Source: Silicimonas sp963779765 (GTDB taxonomy: Bacteria; Pseudomonadota; Alphaproteobacteria; Rhodobacterales; Rhodobacteraceae). Taken from it: a DNA stretch of 64,000 nt. The stretch covers positions 1,652,203-1,716,202 of the forward strand of contig CAVZZP010000002.1 of assembly GCA_963779765.1 (NCBI GenBank), given 5' to 3'. This document shows positions 42,959-52,893 of the stretch, in pieces; within the stretch, counting starts at the first letter, position 1, and each line of letters opens with the position of its first letter. The position numbers and the translations under genes are program-made. Below the pieces are notes generated by a model, which saw only the letters and a list, made by a program, of their open reading frames with translations, was not told where the DNA came from and ran no database searches.

Positions 42959-44392
42959 ATGGCAGAGAATCCCATGCTCAAGTTTGTCAGCGTACCACGC
43001 GACATGCCGACGAAGCGTGACGCGAGCGAGCGCCGGACGGACTTTCACGAGATCTATGCCGAATATGCGGACCGCAAGGCGCAGGAGCAGTCGAGCCGGT
43101 GCAGCCAGTGTGGCGTGCCCTATTGCCAGACGCATTGCCCGCTGCACAACAACATCCCCGACTGGCTGATGCTGACCGCCGAGGGGCGGCTGCGCGAGGC
43201 CTATGACGTCAGCCAGTCGACCAACACCTTCCCCGAGATCTGCGGGCGCATCTGTCCGCAGGACCGGTTGTGCGAAGGCAACTGCGTCATCGAGCAGTCT
43301 GGGCACGGCACGGTCACCATCGGATCGGTCGAGAAATACATCACCGATACGGCGTGGGAGCAGGGCTGGGTCATGCCCATCGCGCCGAAGGTCGAGCGGT
43401 CGGAAAGCGTCGGTATCATCGGCGCGGGGCCGGGCGGGCTGGCGGCGGCGGACCGGCTGCGGCGGGCGGGCGTGCAGGTCACGGTCTACGACCGCTATGA
43501 CCGCGCGGGCGGGCTGATGACCTATGGCATCCCCGGCTTCAAGCTGGAGAAGGACGTGGTCATGCGCCGTGTCGAGCAGCTTGAACAGGGCGGCGTGACC
43601 TTCGTGCTGAACTGCAACGTGGGCGTGGATTTGTCGTTCGACGATATCCGCGCCAAGCACGACGCGGTGCTGATCGCGACCGGCGTCTACAAGAGCCGCG
43701 ATTTGGGCGGACCCGGCAGCGGGGCCAAGGGCATCGTGCGGGCCATCGATTATCTGACGGCCTCGAACCGCAAGAGCTTCGGCGACGAGGTGCCGGAATA
43801 CGATACGGGCGAGCTGAACGCGACGGGCAAGCGCGTGGTCGTGGTGGGCGGCGGTGACACCGCGATGGACTGCGTGCGCACGGCGATCCGGCAGGGTGCC
43901 GTCAGCGTGAAGTGTCTCTATCGCAGGGATAAAGCAAATATGCCCGGCTCACAGCGCGAGGTCCAGAACGCCGAGGAAGAGGGCGTGGAATTCGTCTGGC
44001 TGTCGGCCCCCAAGGGCTTTGCCGGCGATACCGTGACGGGGGTCATGACCCAGCGGATGCGGCTTGGCGCGCCCGATGCGACGGGACGGCAGATGCCGGA
44101 ACTTCTCGAGGGGTCGGACTATATCGAGGACGCCGACCTCGTGGTGAAGGCGCTTGGGTTCGAGCCCGAGGATCTGCCGACGCTGTGGGGCGTGGATGAG
44201 CTGGAGGTGACCCGCTGGGGCACCATCAAGGCCGACTTCCGCACCCATCAGACAAGCCTGGAAGGCGTGTTCGCTGTTGGCGACATCGTGCGCGGTGCGA
44301 GCCTTGTGGTCTGGGCGATCCGGGACGGGCGCGAGGCGGCGGATTCGATCCTGGCCTATGTTGCGCAACCGGCGGCGGTGGCTGCCGAATAG
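42959..44392 (+). CDS. gltD: Glutamate synthase (NADPH) small subunit GltD
   Basis: 477 residues. The N-terminal cysteine clusters for two [4Fe-4S] centres are seen: CSQCGVPYCQTHCPLHNNIP (about 46-65) and CGRICPQDRLCEGNCV (about 92-107). FAD (IIGAGPGGLAAADRL, about 152-166) and NADPH (VVVGGGDTAMDCVRTAIRQG, about 297-316) sites follow. GltD takes electrons from NADPH and passes them to GltB, which makes two glutamates from glutamine and 2-oxoglutarate. It is separated from gltB by two Gfa-like genes, all on the plus strand. Confidence 0.97.
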   Translation: MAENPMLKFVSVPRDMPTKRDASERRTDFHEIYAEYADRKAQEQSSRCSQCGVPYCQTHCPLHNNIPDWLMLTAEGRLREAYDVSQSTNTFPEICGRICPQDRLCEGNCVIEQSGHGTVTIGSVEKYITDTAWEQGWVMPIAPKVERSESVGIIGAGPGGLAAADRLRRAGVQVTVYDRYDRAGGLMTYGIPGFKLEKDVVMRRVEQLEQGGVTFVLNCNVGVDLSFDDIRAKHDAVLIATGVYKSRDLGGPGSGAKGIVRAIDYLTASNRKSFGDEVPEYDTGELNATGKRVVVVGGGDTAMDCVRTAIRQGAVSVKCLYRRDKANMPGSQREVQNAEEEGVEFVWLSAPKGFAGDTVTGVMTQRMRLGAPDATGRQMPELLEGSDYIEDADLVVKALGFEPEDLPTLWGVDELEVTRWGTIKADFRTHQTSLEGVFAVGDIVRGASLVVWAIRDGREAADSILAYVAQPAAVAAE

Positions 44393-44395
44393 GCT

Positions 44396-44435
44396 TCGGT
44401 ATCACGTCGGTATTACGTCGGTATCGCGTCGGTGC
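44396..44435 (+). repeat. 11-bp tandem direct repeat between gltD and the first Gfa gene
   Basis: Three head-to-tail copies of TCGGTATYRCG (44396-44406, 44407-44417, 44418-44428) and a partial fourth (TCGGTGCG). Copies differ by one or two bases. They lie 4 bases after the gltD stop and about 50 before the next start. Confidence 0.8.
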
Positions 44436-44484
44436 GTTGAAATGAACCAAGGTCAGCAGGGCTGACCCGATCAATGAAGAAGAT

Positions 44485-44919
44485 ATGAACGGAATGGCCG
44501 AAGTGCTGAAAGGACATTGCCTGTGCGGCGCCGTGACGATCACGGTGTCGGCGCATGAGCATTCCGCCAGCGCGTGCCACTGCTCGATGTGCCGGCGGTG
44601 GACGGGCTCTGCCCTTTGGCTGTTCTACGCGCATCCCCAAGATGTGACGGTGTCGGGCCCGGTGAAGACCTTTCGCGCCACCAGCTTCGCGGAGCGTGCA
44701 TTCTGCGAGGTCTGCGGCACTCACCTGTGGATGAGGGACGACGACGGTGCAGACTATGAGCTTGTGCCGGGCGTGTTCGATGCGGCGCGGGACATGGCTC
44801 TTTCACGCGAGATTTATGCCGACAAGGCCTATGCCTGCGTCACGCTGAAGGGAGATCATGCGCGCGTCACCAAGGCCGACTACGAGGCCAGAAAACCTCA
44901 TGTGGAGGGCGGGCCATGA
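44485..44919 (+). CDS. Gfa/CENP-V family zinc protein (first copy)
   Basis: 144 residues; ATG at 44485, with a second ATG three codons later. The family zinc ligands are present: GHCLCGAVTITV (about 10-21), ACHCSMCRRWTGSALW (about 30-45) and FCEVCGTHLW (about 73-82). Members are annotated as glutathione-dependent formaldehyde-activating enzymes, but most function as zinc-binding proteins of unknown reaction. It overlaps the second copy by 4 bases. Both copies sit between gltD and gltB, an unusual interruption. Confidence 0.9.
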   Translation: MNGMAEVLKGHCLCGAVTITVSAHEHSASACHCSMCRRWTGSALWLFYAHPQDVTVSGPVKTFRATSFAERAFCEVCGTHLWMRDDDGADYELVPGVFDAARDMALSREIYADKAYACVTLKGDHARVTKADYEARKPHVEGGP

Positions 44920-45359
44920 GCGCGCGGACGGGCGGATGTCTTTGCGGTGCGGTGCGCTTTGAGGCGACCGATGTGCCGAAAACCTTCGGCGCCTGCCACT
45001 GCGAGATGTGCCGGCGCTGGACGGGATCGGCCCTGCTTGGCGTGACTGTGCCGCGCGGATCGGTGACCTGGGAGGGTGCGGACAGCATCGGGCGGATCCA
45101 GAGTTCCGATTGGGCCGAGCGGACGTTCTGCACGCGCTGCGGCTCGCCGCTATATTACCACGTCACGGCCGAGGGGCCGATGGCCGACACACTTGAGATA
45201 CTCATCGGCCTGTTTGACGACCCTTCGGGGTTCGAGTTCACGAGCGAGATCTACATCGACCACAAGCCGGACAGCTTTGCCTATGCCGGCGACCGCACCC
45301 GCCTGACCCGCAAGGAGACGCTTGCGAAGTTCGGGATCGCAGAGGGAGACCTGCAATGA
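44916..45359 (+). CDS. Gfa/CENP-V family zinc protein (second copy)
   Basis: 147 residues. It carries the same ligand set as its neighbour: GGCLCGAVRFEA, ACHCEMCRRWTGSALLG and FCTRCGSPLYYHV. The two share the CHCxMCRRWTGSAL stretch and similar length, so they are probably tandem duplicates that have diverged. The start overlaps the first copy (ATGA) and the stop overlaps the gltB start (ATGA), so gltB is translationally coupled to it. Whether the pair acts on a nitrogen or C1 compound linked to glutamate is unknown. Confidence 0.9.
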   Translation: MSARTGGCLCGAVRFEATDVPKTFGACHCEMCRRWTGSALLGVTVPRGSVTWEGADSIGRIQSSDWAERTFCTRCGSPLYYHVTAEGPMADTLEILIGLFDDPSGFEFTSEIYIDHKPDSFAYAGDRTRLTRKETLAKFGIAEGDLQ

Positions 45360-48300
45360 CCAAGTTCGACGCTGATTGGGCCGCCGCCGAAGAGGCGAAG
45401 CGCAAGTGGATGGCGGAAAACAGTCTCTATTCCGAGGATACGGAGCATTCGTCCTGCGGTGTGGGGCTGATCGTGTCCATCGACGGGACGAAGTCTCGGA
45501 AGGTGGTCGAGAACGGGATCGACGCGCTGAAGGCGGTCTGGCACCGCGGCGCGGTCGATGCCGACGGCAAGACGGGCGACGGGGCCGGCATCCATGTGCA
45601 GATCCCGGTTCCGTTCTTCTATGACCAGGTCGAACGCACCGGTCACCAGCCTCGTCCGAAGGAGCTTCTGGCGGTGGGGCAGGTGTTCCTGCCGCGGACC
45701 GATTTCGGGGCGCAGGAGACCTGCCGCACGATCGTCGAGACCGAGATCCTGCGGATGGGCTACTACATCTATGGCTGGCGGCATGTTCCGGTGGACATCA
45801 GCGTGCTGGGCGAGAAGGCCAACGCAACGCGGCCCGAGATCGAGCAGATCCTGATTTCCAACTCGAAAGGCGTCGACGAGGAGACCTTCGAGCGCGAGCT
45901 TTACGTCATCCGGCGGCGGATCGAGAAGGCGGCGGCGGCGGCCCAGGTGCCGACGCTGTACCTGTGTTCGCTGTCGTGCCGGTCGATCATCTACAAGGGG
46001 ATGATGCTGGCCGAGCAGGTGGCCGTCTTCTATCCCGACCTGATGGACGAGCGCTTCGAGAGCGCCTTCGCGATCTATCACCAGCGGTATTCGACCAACA
46101 CTTTCCCGCAATGGTGGCTGGCGCAGCCGTTCCGGATGCTGGCGCACAACGGCGAGATCAACACGCTGAAGGGCAACACGAACTGGATGAAAAGCCACGA
46201 GATCCGGATGGCGTCGTCGACGTTCGGGGAATTGGCCGAGGACATCAAGCCGATCATCGCGAACGGGGCGTCGGATTCCGCCGCGCTGGACGCGGTGTTC
46301 GAGGTGCTGGTGCGGGCGGGGCGGAACGCTCCGATGGCGAAGACGATGCTGGTGCCGGAGGCCTGGTCGAAGCAGGCGACCGAGCTGCCCGAGCCGTGGC
46401 GCGACATGTACAACTATTGCAACGCGGTGATGGAGCCCTGGGACGGGCCTGCCGCGCTGGCGATGACCGATGGGCGCTGGGTCTGCGCGGGGCTGGACCG
46501 GAACGGGCTGCGGCCGATGCGGTATACGGTGACGGGTGACGGTCTGCTGATCGCGGGGTCCGAGACGGGGATGGTCCCGGTCGAGGAGTCGAGCGTGATC
46601 GAGAAGGGCGCGCTGGGGCCGGGGCAGATGATCGCCGTCGACATGGTGGCAGGGCGATTGTTCCACGACGTCGAGATCAAGGACGCGCTGGCGGCGAGCC
46701 AGCCCTTCGGCGAGTGGGTCGGCAAGATCGCCGAGCTGGACGTCGAGTTGTCGGGGCTGACCGAGGCTCCGATGTTCGAGGGAGAGGCGCTGCGGGAGCG
46801 GCAGATCGCGTCGGGCTATACCATCGAGGAGCTGGAACAGATCCTGGCGCCGATGGCCGAGGACGGGAAGGAAACGCTGGCGTCGATGGGCGACGACACG
46901 CCGTCCGCCGTGCTGTCGAAGAAGTACCGGCCGTTGAGCCACTTCTTCCGGCAGAACTTCAGCCAGGTGACGAACCCGCCCATCAACTCGCTGCGGGAAT
47001 ACCGCGTGATGAGCCTGAAGACGCGCTTCGGAAACCTGAAGAACGTGCTGGACCAGGATTCGTCGCAGACCGAGATCATCGTGCTGGACAGCCCCTTCGT
47101 GGCGAACGTCCAGTTCGGTCGGCTGTGCGAGCTGTTCAAGTCCGAGATGGTCGAGATCGACTGCACCTTCCCGGCGGACGGCGGCAACGGGGCGCTTCAC
47201 GCCGCGCTGACGCGGGTCAGGAGCGAGGCCGAGGACGCGGTGCGGTCGGGGGCGGGGCACATCGTGTTGACCGACCACCACCAGGACGCCGACAAGATCG
47301 CGATGCCGATGATCCTGGCGACAAGTGCGGTGCATTCGTGGCTGACGCGGAAGGGCTTGCGGACGTTCTGCTCGCTGAACGTGAGGTCGGCGGAATGCAT
47401 CGATCCGCACTACTTCGCGGTGCTGGTCGGCTGCGGTGCGACCATCGTCAACGCCTATCTGGCGGAGGATTCCATCGCGGACCGCATCCGGCGTGGGCTG
47501 ATCGAGGGGTCGCTGACCGAGGCCGTGGCGCGGTATCGCGCGGCCATCGACGCGGGTCTTCTCAAGATCATGTCGAAGATGGGGATCTCGGTGATCTCGT
47601 CCTATCGGGGCGGGTTGAACTTCGAGGCCGTGGGGCTGTCGCGCGCCATGGTCAACGAGTACTTCCCCGGAATGCACAGCCGCATCAGCGGCATCGGCAT
47701 CCTGGGTATCCAGAAGAAGGCCGAGGAAGCTCACGCCCTGGGCTTCTCGGGGTCTTCGGTCCTGCCCATCGGCGGGTTCTACAAGGCGCGCACGACGGGC
47801 GAGACGCACGCCTGGGAAGCGACGTCGATGCACATGCTTCAGACGGCGTGCAGCAAGGCGTCCTATGCCATGTGGCAGCAGTACACCGCGAAGATGCACG
47901 CGATGCCGCCCATTCACCTGCGCGACCTTCTGGCGATCAAGCCGATGGGCAAGCCGGTGCCGATCGACGAGGTGGAGAGCATCACGTCGATCCGGAAGCG
48001 GTTCGTGACGCCAGGGATGTCGCTGGGGGCCCTGTCGCCCGAGGCGCACAAGACGCTGAACGTGGCGATGAACCGGATCGGGGCCAAGTCGGACTCGGGC
48101 GAGGGCGGCGAGGATCCGGCGCATTTCCTGCCGGAATCGAACGGCGACAACCCGTCGGCGAAGATCAAGCAGGTGGCGTCGGGACGCTTCGGCGTGACGG
48201 CGGAGTATCTGAACCAGTGCGAGGAGCTGGAGATCAAGGTCGCGCAGGGCGCCAAGCCCGGCGAGGGCGGGCAATTGCCCGGCATGAAGGTGACGGAACT

Positions 48301-49888
48301 GATCGCGCGGCTTCGGCACTCGACGCCGGGCGTGACGCTCATCAGCCCGCCGCCGCACCACGACATCTATTCGATCGAGGACCTGGCGCAGCTGATCTAT
48401 GACCTCAAGCAGATCAATCCGCGCTGCAAGGTCTGCGTGAAGCTGGTCGCATCGTCGGGCGTCGGCACCATCGCGGCGGGCGTGGCGAAGGCGAAGGCCG
48501 ACGTCATCCTGATCTCGGGCCACAACGGCGGCACGGGCGCGTCGCCCGCGACCTCGATCAAGTATGCGGGTCTTCCCTGGGAGATGGGGCTGACCGAGGC
48601 GCACCAGGTCCTGGCGATGAACAACCTGCGGGAGCGGGTGACGCTGAGGACCGATGGCGGGCTTCGGACGGGACGCGACATCGTCATGGCGGCGATGATG
48701 GGAGCCGAGGAGTACGGCATCGGCACCGCCGCGCTGATAGCGATGGGCTGCATCATGGTGCGCCAGTGCCAGTCGAACACCTGCCCTGTGGGGGTCTGCA
48801 CGCAGGACGAACGGCTGCGGGCCAAGTTCACCGGCAACGCCGACAAGGTGGTGAACCTCATCACCTTCTATGCGCAGGAGGTCCGCGACATCCTTGCCTC
48901 GATCGGGGCGCGGTCTTTGGGCGAGGTGATCGGGCGCGCCGACCTGTTGAGCCAGGTCAGCCGGGGGTCGGCGCACCTGGACGACCTGGACCTGAACCCG
49001 CTTCTGATCACGGTCGATGGGGCGCATGCGATCCGTTATGACCGCGACAAGCCGCGCAATCCGGTGCTGGACACTCTGGACGCCGAGATCGTCAAGGACG
49101 CCGCGCGCTTCCTCGACGATGGCGAGAAGATGCAGCTGTCCTATGCGGTGCGGAACACGCATCGGACCATCGGCACGCGGACCTCGTCGCATATCGTCAA
49201 GCGGTTCGGGATGAAGAACAACCTGCAGCGCGACCACCTGACGGTGAAGCTTCAGGGCTCGGCCGGTCAGTCGCTGGGCGCCTTCGCGGCGCCGGGTCTT
49301 CGGCTGGAGGTGTCGGGCGACGCCAACGACTATGTCGGCAAGGGTCTGTCGGGCGGCACCATCGTGGTGCGTCCGCCGATGGCCTCGCCGCTGGTGGCGG
49401 ACGAGAACGTCATCATCGGCAACACCGTGCTTTACGGTGCGACGGACGGCTATCTTTTCGCCGCTGGCCGGGCGGGCGAGCGCTTCGCGGTCCGGAACTC
49501 GGGCGCGAAGGTGGTGGTCGAGGGCTGCGGGTCGAACGGCTGCGAGTACATGACGGGCGGCGTGGCGGTGATCCTTGGCCGGATCGGCGCCAACTTCGGC
49601 GCGGGTATGACGGGTGGCATGGCTTATCTCTATGATCCGGAAGGCGCGACAAGGGCGGTCATCAACATGGAGACCGTCGTGACGATCCCGGTGCAGGAGG
49701 GGCATTACATGCAGGAGCTCGAGGAGCTTCTGGAGATGCACCTCGCCGAGACCGGCAGCCGGAAGGCCGCGACGCTGTTGCAGAACTGGGAGGAGGAGAA
49801 GGGCTTCTTCCTCCAGATCGTGCCGAAGGAAATGCTGAACAAGCTGGCGGTTCCGGTGGACGTGAAGCAGGCGATTCCAGCGGAATAG
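45356..49888 (+). CDS. gltB: Glutamate synthase (NADPH) large subunit GltB
   Basis: 1510 residues, full length. A short pro-sequence of about 33 residues precedes the catalytic Cys of HSSCGVGLIVS (about residue 34), which becomes the N-terminal nucleophile of the glutaminase domain. The central and FMN domains follow, with LISGHNGGTGASPATS (about 1050) and DGGLRTGRDIVMAAMMGAEE (about 1100). The [3Fe-4S] cysteines lie in CIMVRQCQSNTCPVGVCT (about 1132-1149). The C-terminal beta-helix has Gly repeats. It joins ammonia from glutamine to 2-oxoglutarate using electrons from GltD. Confidence 0.98.
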   Translation: MTKFDADWAAAEEAKRKWMAENSLYSEDTEHSSCGVGLIVSIDGTKSRKVVENGIDALKAVWHRGAVDADGKTGDGAGIHVQIPVPFFYDQVERTGHQPRPKELLAVGQVFLPRTDFGAQETCRTIVETEILRMGYYIYGWRHVPVDISVLGEKANATRPEIEQILISNSKGVDEETFERELYVIRRRIEKAAAAAQVPTLYLCSLSCRSIIYKGMMLAEQVAVFYPDLMDERFESAFAIYHQRYSTNTFPQWWLAQPFRMLAHNGEINTLKGNTNWMKSHEIRMASSTFGELAEDIKPIIANGASDSAALDAVFEVLVRAGRNAPMAKTMLVPEAWSKQATELPEPWRDMYNYCNAVMEPWDGPAALAMTDGRWVCAGLDRNGLRPMRYTVTGDGLLIAGSETGMVPVEESSVIEKGALGPGQMIAVDMVAGRLFHDVEIKDALAASQPFGEWVGKIAELDVELSGLTEAPMFEGEALRERQIASGYTIEELEQILAPMAEDGKETLASMGDDTPSAVLSKKYRPLSHFFRQNFSQVTNPPINSLREYRVMSLKTRFGNLKNVLDQDSSQTEIIVLDSPFVANVQFGRLCELFKSEMVEIDCTFPADGGNGALHAALTRVRSEAEDAVRSGAGHIVLTDHHQDADKIAMPMILATSAVHSWLTRKGLRTFCSLNVRSAECIDPHYFAVLVGCGATIVNAYLAEDSIADRIRRGLIEGSLTEAVARYRAAIDAGLLKIMSKMGISVISSYRGGLNFEAVGLSRAMVNEYFPGMHSRISGIGILGIQKKAEEAHALGFSGSSVLPIGGFYKARTTGETHAWEATSMHMLQTACSKASYAMWQQYTAKMHAMPPIHLRDLLAIKPMGKPVPIDEVESITSIRKRFVTPGMSLGALSPEAHKTLNVAMNRIGAKSDSGEGGEDPAHFLPESNGDNPSAKIKQVASGRFGVTAEYLNQCEELEIKVAQGAKPGEGGQLPGMKVTELIARLRHSTPGVTLISPPPHHDIYSIEDLAQLIYDLKQINPRCKVCVKLVASSGVGTIAAGVAKAKADVILISGHNGGTGASPATSIKYAGLPWEMGLTEAHQVLAMNNLRERVTLRTDGGLRTGRDIVMAAMMGAEEYGIGTAALIAMGCIMVRQCQSNTCPVGVCTQDERLRAKFTGNADKVVNLITFYAQEVRDILASIGARSLGEVIGRADLLSQVSRGSAHLDDLDLNPLLITVDGAHAIRYDRDKPRNPVLDTLDAEIVKDAARFLDDGEKMQLSYAVRNTHRTIGTRTSSHIVKRFGMKNNLQRDHLTVKLQGSAGQSLGAFAAPGLRLEVSGDANDYVGKGLSGGTIVVRPPMASPLVADENVIIGNTVLYGATDGYLFAAGRAGERFAVRNSGAKVVVEGCGSNGCEYMTGGVAVILGRIGANFGAGMTGGMAYLYDPEGATRAVINMETVVTIPVQEGHYMQELEELLEMHLAETGSRKAATLLQNWEEEKGFFLQIVPKEMLNKLAVPVDVKQAIPAE

Positions 49889-49955
49889 GGACTGTTTCAG
49901 GTCTGACGCCGGGTTTCAGGTGACAGGGTCATGGCGCGGCGGCATTGTCCGCGCC

Positions 49956-51972
49956 ATGACCGCTTACCCGCACCTTCTGTCGCCGCTCGATCTTGGGCAT
50001 GTCGTCCTGCCGAACCGTGTTCTGATGGGCTCGATGCATACCGGGCTGGAGGAGCTGGGGGATTTCGACCGGGTCGCGGCCTATTACGCGCGGCGGGCCG
50101 AGGGCGGCGTCGGGCTGATGGTGACGGGGGGCATGTCGCCCAATCGCGAGGGGGGCGTGCTGCCGGGGGCGGCGGGGCTGTTCTCGGAAAAGGACATCGC
50201 AAACCACCGGCGGGTGACTGACGCCGTCCATGATGCGGGCGGGCGGATCGCGATGCAGATCCTCCATGCCGGGCGCTATGCCTACAGCCCTGAGTGCGTG
50301 GCGCCGTCGGCAATCAAGTCGCCGATTTCTCCCTTCGTGCCGCGCGAGCTGGACGCGGCGGGGATCGAAAAGCAGGTCGGGGACATCGTGACGGCTGCGG
50401 TTCGGGCCCGCGAGGCGGGCTATGACGGCGTCGAGGTCATGGGGTCGGAGGGGTACTTCCTGAACCAGTTCCTGGTGACGCACACCAACCGGCGCGAGGA
50501 TCAATGGGGCGGGACTTATGAGAACCGGATGCGGCTGCCGGTCGAGGTGGTGCGGCGGGTGCGCGAGGCGGTGGGGCGGGACTTCATCCTGATCTATCGC
50601 ATCAGCCTGATCGACCTCGTGCCCGACGGCTCGACCTTCGAGGAGGTGGTGCGTCTGGCGCGCGCGGTGGAAGCGGCGGGGGCGTCGATCCTGAACACGG
50701 GCATCGGCTGGCACGAAGCGCGGATCCCGACCATCGCCACCAGCGTGCCGCGCCGGGCCTTCGCCTGGGTGACGCAGAAGCTGATGGGTCAGGTGGGGAT
50801 ACCGCTGATCACGTCGAACCGGATCAACACGCCCGAGGTGGCCGAGGCCGTGCTGGCCGAAGGGTGCGCCGACATGGTGTCGATGGCGCGGCCGTTCCTG
50901 GCGGATCCGGACTTCGTGAAGAAGGCGGCGGCGGGGCGGGCGCGGACCATCGCGCCATGCATCGCCTGCAACCAGGCGTGCCTTGACCATACGTTCGAGC
51001 TGAAGGTCGCTTCGTGCCTCGTGAATCCGCAGGCGGCGCATGAGACGGATCTGGTCTATTCGCCTGCAACAGTGACGAAAAGCGTCGCCGTGGTGGGCTC
51101 GGGACCTGCGGGGCTGTCGGCGGCGCTGGTGGCGGCGCTGAGGGGACATCGGGTCACGCTGTTCGACCGCGCCGAGCGGATCGGCGGGCAGTTGAACCTG
51201 GCCAAGGCAGTGCCGGGGAAAGAGGAGTTCCACGGGCTGATCGACTGGTTCGAGACGATGCTGGCGGAGCGGGGCGTCGATGTCCGGCTAGGGGTCGAGG
51301 CGGGCGTCGCCGACCTGCGCGGTTTCGACGAGGTCGTGGTGGCGACGGGTGTCCATCCGCGCGACCCGGGTGTGCCGGTCGAGGGCGGGCATGTGGTGAG
51401 TTACGTCGACGTCCTGACCGGGCGCGAGGTCGCGGGGCAAGCGTGTCGCGGTGCTGGGCGCGGGTGGCATCGGGTTCGACGTGGCCGAGTTTCTGACCAC
51501 GGAGGAAAGCCCGACGCTGGACCTGCCGGAGTGGATGCGGGAATGGGGCGTGACCGACCCCGAGGCGCATCGGTCGGGGCTGGCGCCGGAGGGGCCGCAG
51601 CCTGCGCGCAGTCCGCGCGACGTGGTGCTGTTGCAGCGAAAGGCCGAGAGGCCGGGCAAGCGTCTGGGCAAGACGACGGGGTGGATTCACCGGGCGTCGT
51701 TGCAGATGAAGGGCGTTCGGATGCTGAGCGGCGTGGCCTACGAGAAGATCGACGCCGACGGGCTGCATATCCGGCGGCAGGACGGGACGCCCGAAGTCGT
51801 GGCGTGCGACACGGTCGTGCTTTGCGCCGGACAGGTCAGCGAGAGAAGCCTCGCGGAGGCGCTGGAGGCGGAGGGCATCGTGGCGCATGTCATCGGCGGC
51901 GCGGACGTGGCGGCCGAGCTGGACGCCAAGCGTGCGATCGACCAGGGCAGCCGTCTGGCAGCGCAGATCTAG
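49956..51972 (+). CDS. FadH/OYE-type NADH:flavin oxidoreductase (frameshifted)
   Basis: Corrected length about 671 residues from the ATG at 49956 (MTAYPHLLSPLDLGHVVLPNR). The OYE TIM barrel (about 1-330) has ILHAGRYAYSP and HTNRREDQWGG. The 4Fe-4S cysteines lie in CIACNQACLDH and ASCLVNP (about 330-355), then FAD (VAVVGSGPAGLSAAL) and NAD(P) (GAGGIGFDVAEFL) folds. This matches 2,4-dienoyl-CoA reductase and related dimethylamine dehydrogenase-type enzymes. The frame breaks at about 51436-51439, a run of four G where three are expected. Beyond it, GKRVAVLGAGGIG resumes and runs to QGSRLAAQI at 51972. One extra base explains the break. Confidence 0.88.
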
Positions 51973-52065
51973 CTGTGGACCGGCCGCAGAGCCGTGCTAG
52001 AGAAGGGGCAAGGGGTTGACCGCGAACGCCCCGTGAGGCCGAGGCCCAAGTTCGCTTCCTAGGCA

Positions 52066-52085
52066 TCCCGCCCCCGTCGGCGGGA
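52066..52085 (+). promoter_or_regulatory. Hairpin just upstream of the ChrB-like start
   Basis: Perfect 7-bp stem TCCCGCC (52066-52072) / GGCGGGA (52079-52085), 6-base loop. It ends a few bases before the GGAGG site (52089-52093) and 19 before the likely start at 52105, so it could modulate ribosome access. Confidence 0.4.
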
Positions 52086-52104
52086 CATGGAGGTTAACAG
52101 GGCT

Positions 52105-52893
52105 ATGCCGTCACTTCAGGAAATCTCGCCGACGCAGTTGTCGCGTCTGATCGGAACGCCGGAGGTTCCGGTGCTTCTGGACCTGCGCATCGACGAGGAC
52201 TACGCCGCCGATCCTCGGCTGGTGCCCGGATCGGTCCGGCAGGACTATCGTTCGCCGGTCACCGTCGCCCCGGGCGTTCGCGTGGTCGTCATTTGCCACC
52301 GGGGCCGCAAGATTTCGCAGGGCGTCGCGGCGCAGCTTCGGGCCGATGGGGTCGCCGCAGAGGTGCTGGAGGGCGGGTTCGTGGCCTGGGCCGAGGCGGG
52401 TCTGCCTACGGTGTCGAATGCGCCCGGTCCGCGCAGCCTTTGGGTGACGCGGCACCGGCCCAAGATCGACCGCATCGCCTGTCCCTGGCTGATCCGGCGC
52501 TTCGTCGACCGCGAGGCGCGGTTCCTGTTCGTACCGCCCCAGGACGTGACCGAGGTCGCCGCGCGGTTCGGGGCCGAAGCCTTCGATATCGACGGCGTGC
52601 GATACAGCCACAGGGGCGAGGCCTGCACGTTCGACACGCTTCTTGAAGAGTTCGGGCTGAGGTCGGATGCGCTGGACCGGCTGGCGCTGGTGGTGCGCGC
52701 AGCCGACACGGACCGGCATGACCTTGCGCCGCAGGCGGCCGGTCTTCTGGCGCTGTCGGTGGGGCTTTCTCGCCTTTATAGAGACGATATCGCGCAGCTC
52801 GAGGCCGGGATGGGGATGTACGACGCTTTGTTTCGCTGGGCGCGGGACGGGTTCGAGGAGGGCCACGACTGGCCGGCGGGGAGGCCGCAATGA
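52105..52893 (+). CDS. Rhodanese-ChrB fusion, chromate resistance protein
   Basis: About 262 residues from the ATG at 52105 (MPSLQEISP), preferred over 52087 because GGAGG sits 12 bases before it. Residues about 1-95 form a rhodanese domain with the active-site loop VVVICHRGRKISQGV (Cys about 59). Residues about 105-262 match the ChrB C-terminal domain: WVTRHRPKIDRIACPWLIRRFVDREARFLF (key residues RPKxDRxACPWLI). ChrB regulates or supports chromate efflux; the rhodanese half hints at sulfur or thiol chemistry. It overlaps chrA by 4 bases. Confidence 0.88.
   Translation: MPSLQEISPTQLSRLIGTPEVPVLLDLRIDEDYAADPRLVPGSVRQDYRSPVTVAPGVRVVVICHRGRKISQGVAAQLRADGVAAEVLEGGFVAWAEAGLPTVSNAPGPRSLWVTRHRPKIDRIACPWLIRRFVDREARFLFVPPQDVTEVAARFGAEAFDIDGVRYSHRGEACTFDTLLEEFGLRSDALDRLALVVRAADTDRHDLAPQAAGLLALSVGLSRLYRDDIAQLEAGMGMYDALFRWARDGFEEGHDWPAGRPQ

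Noticed and set aside
45281..49741. A 1486-codon open frame antisense to gltB
   Set aside because: It is Arg/His/Asp/Leu-rich shadow text from the GC-rich third-position pattern of gltB, has no recognisable domain, and gltB is complete.
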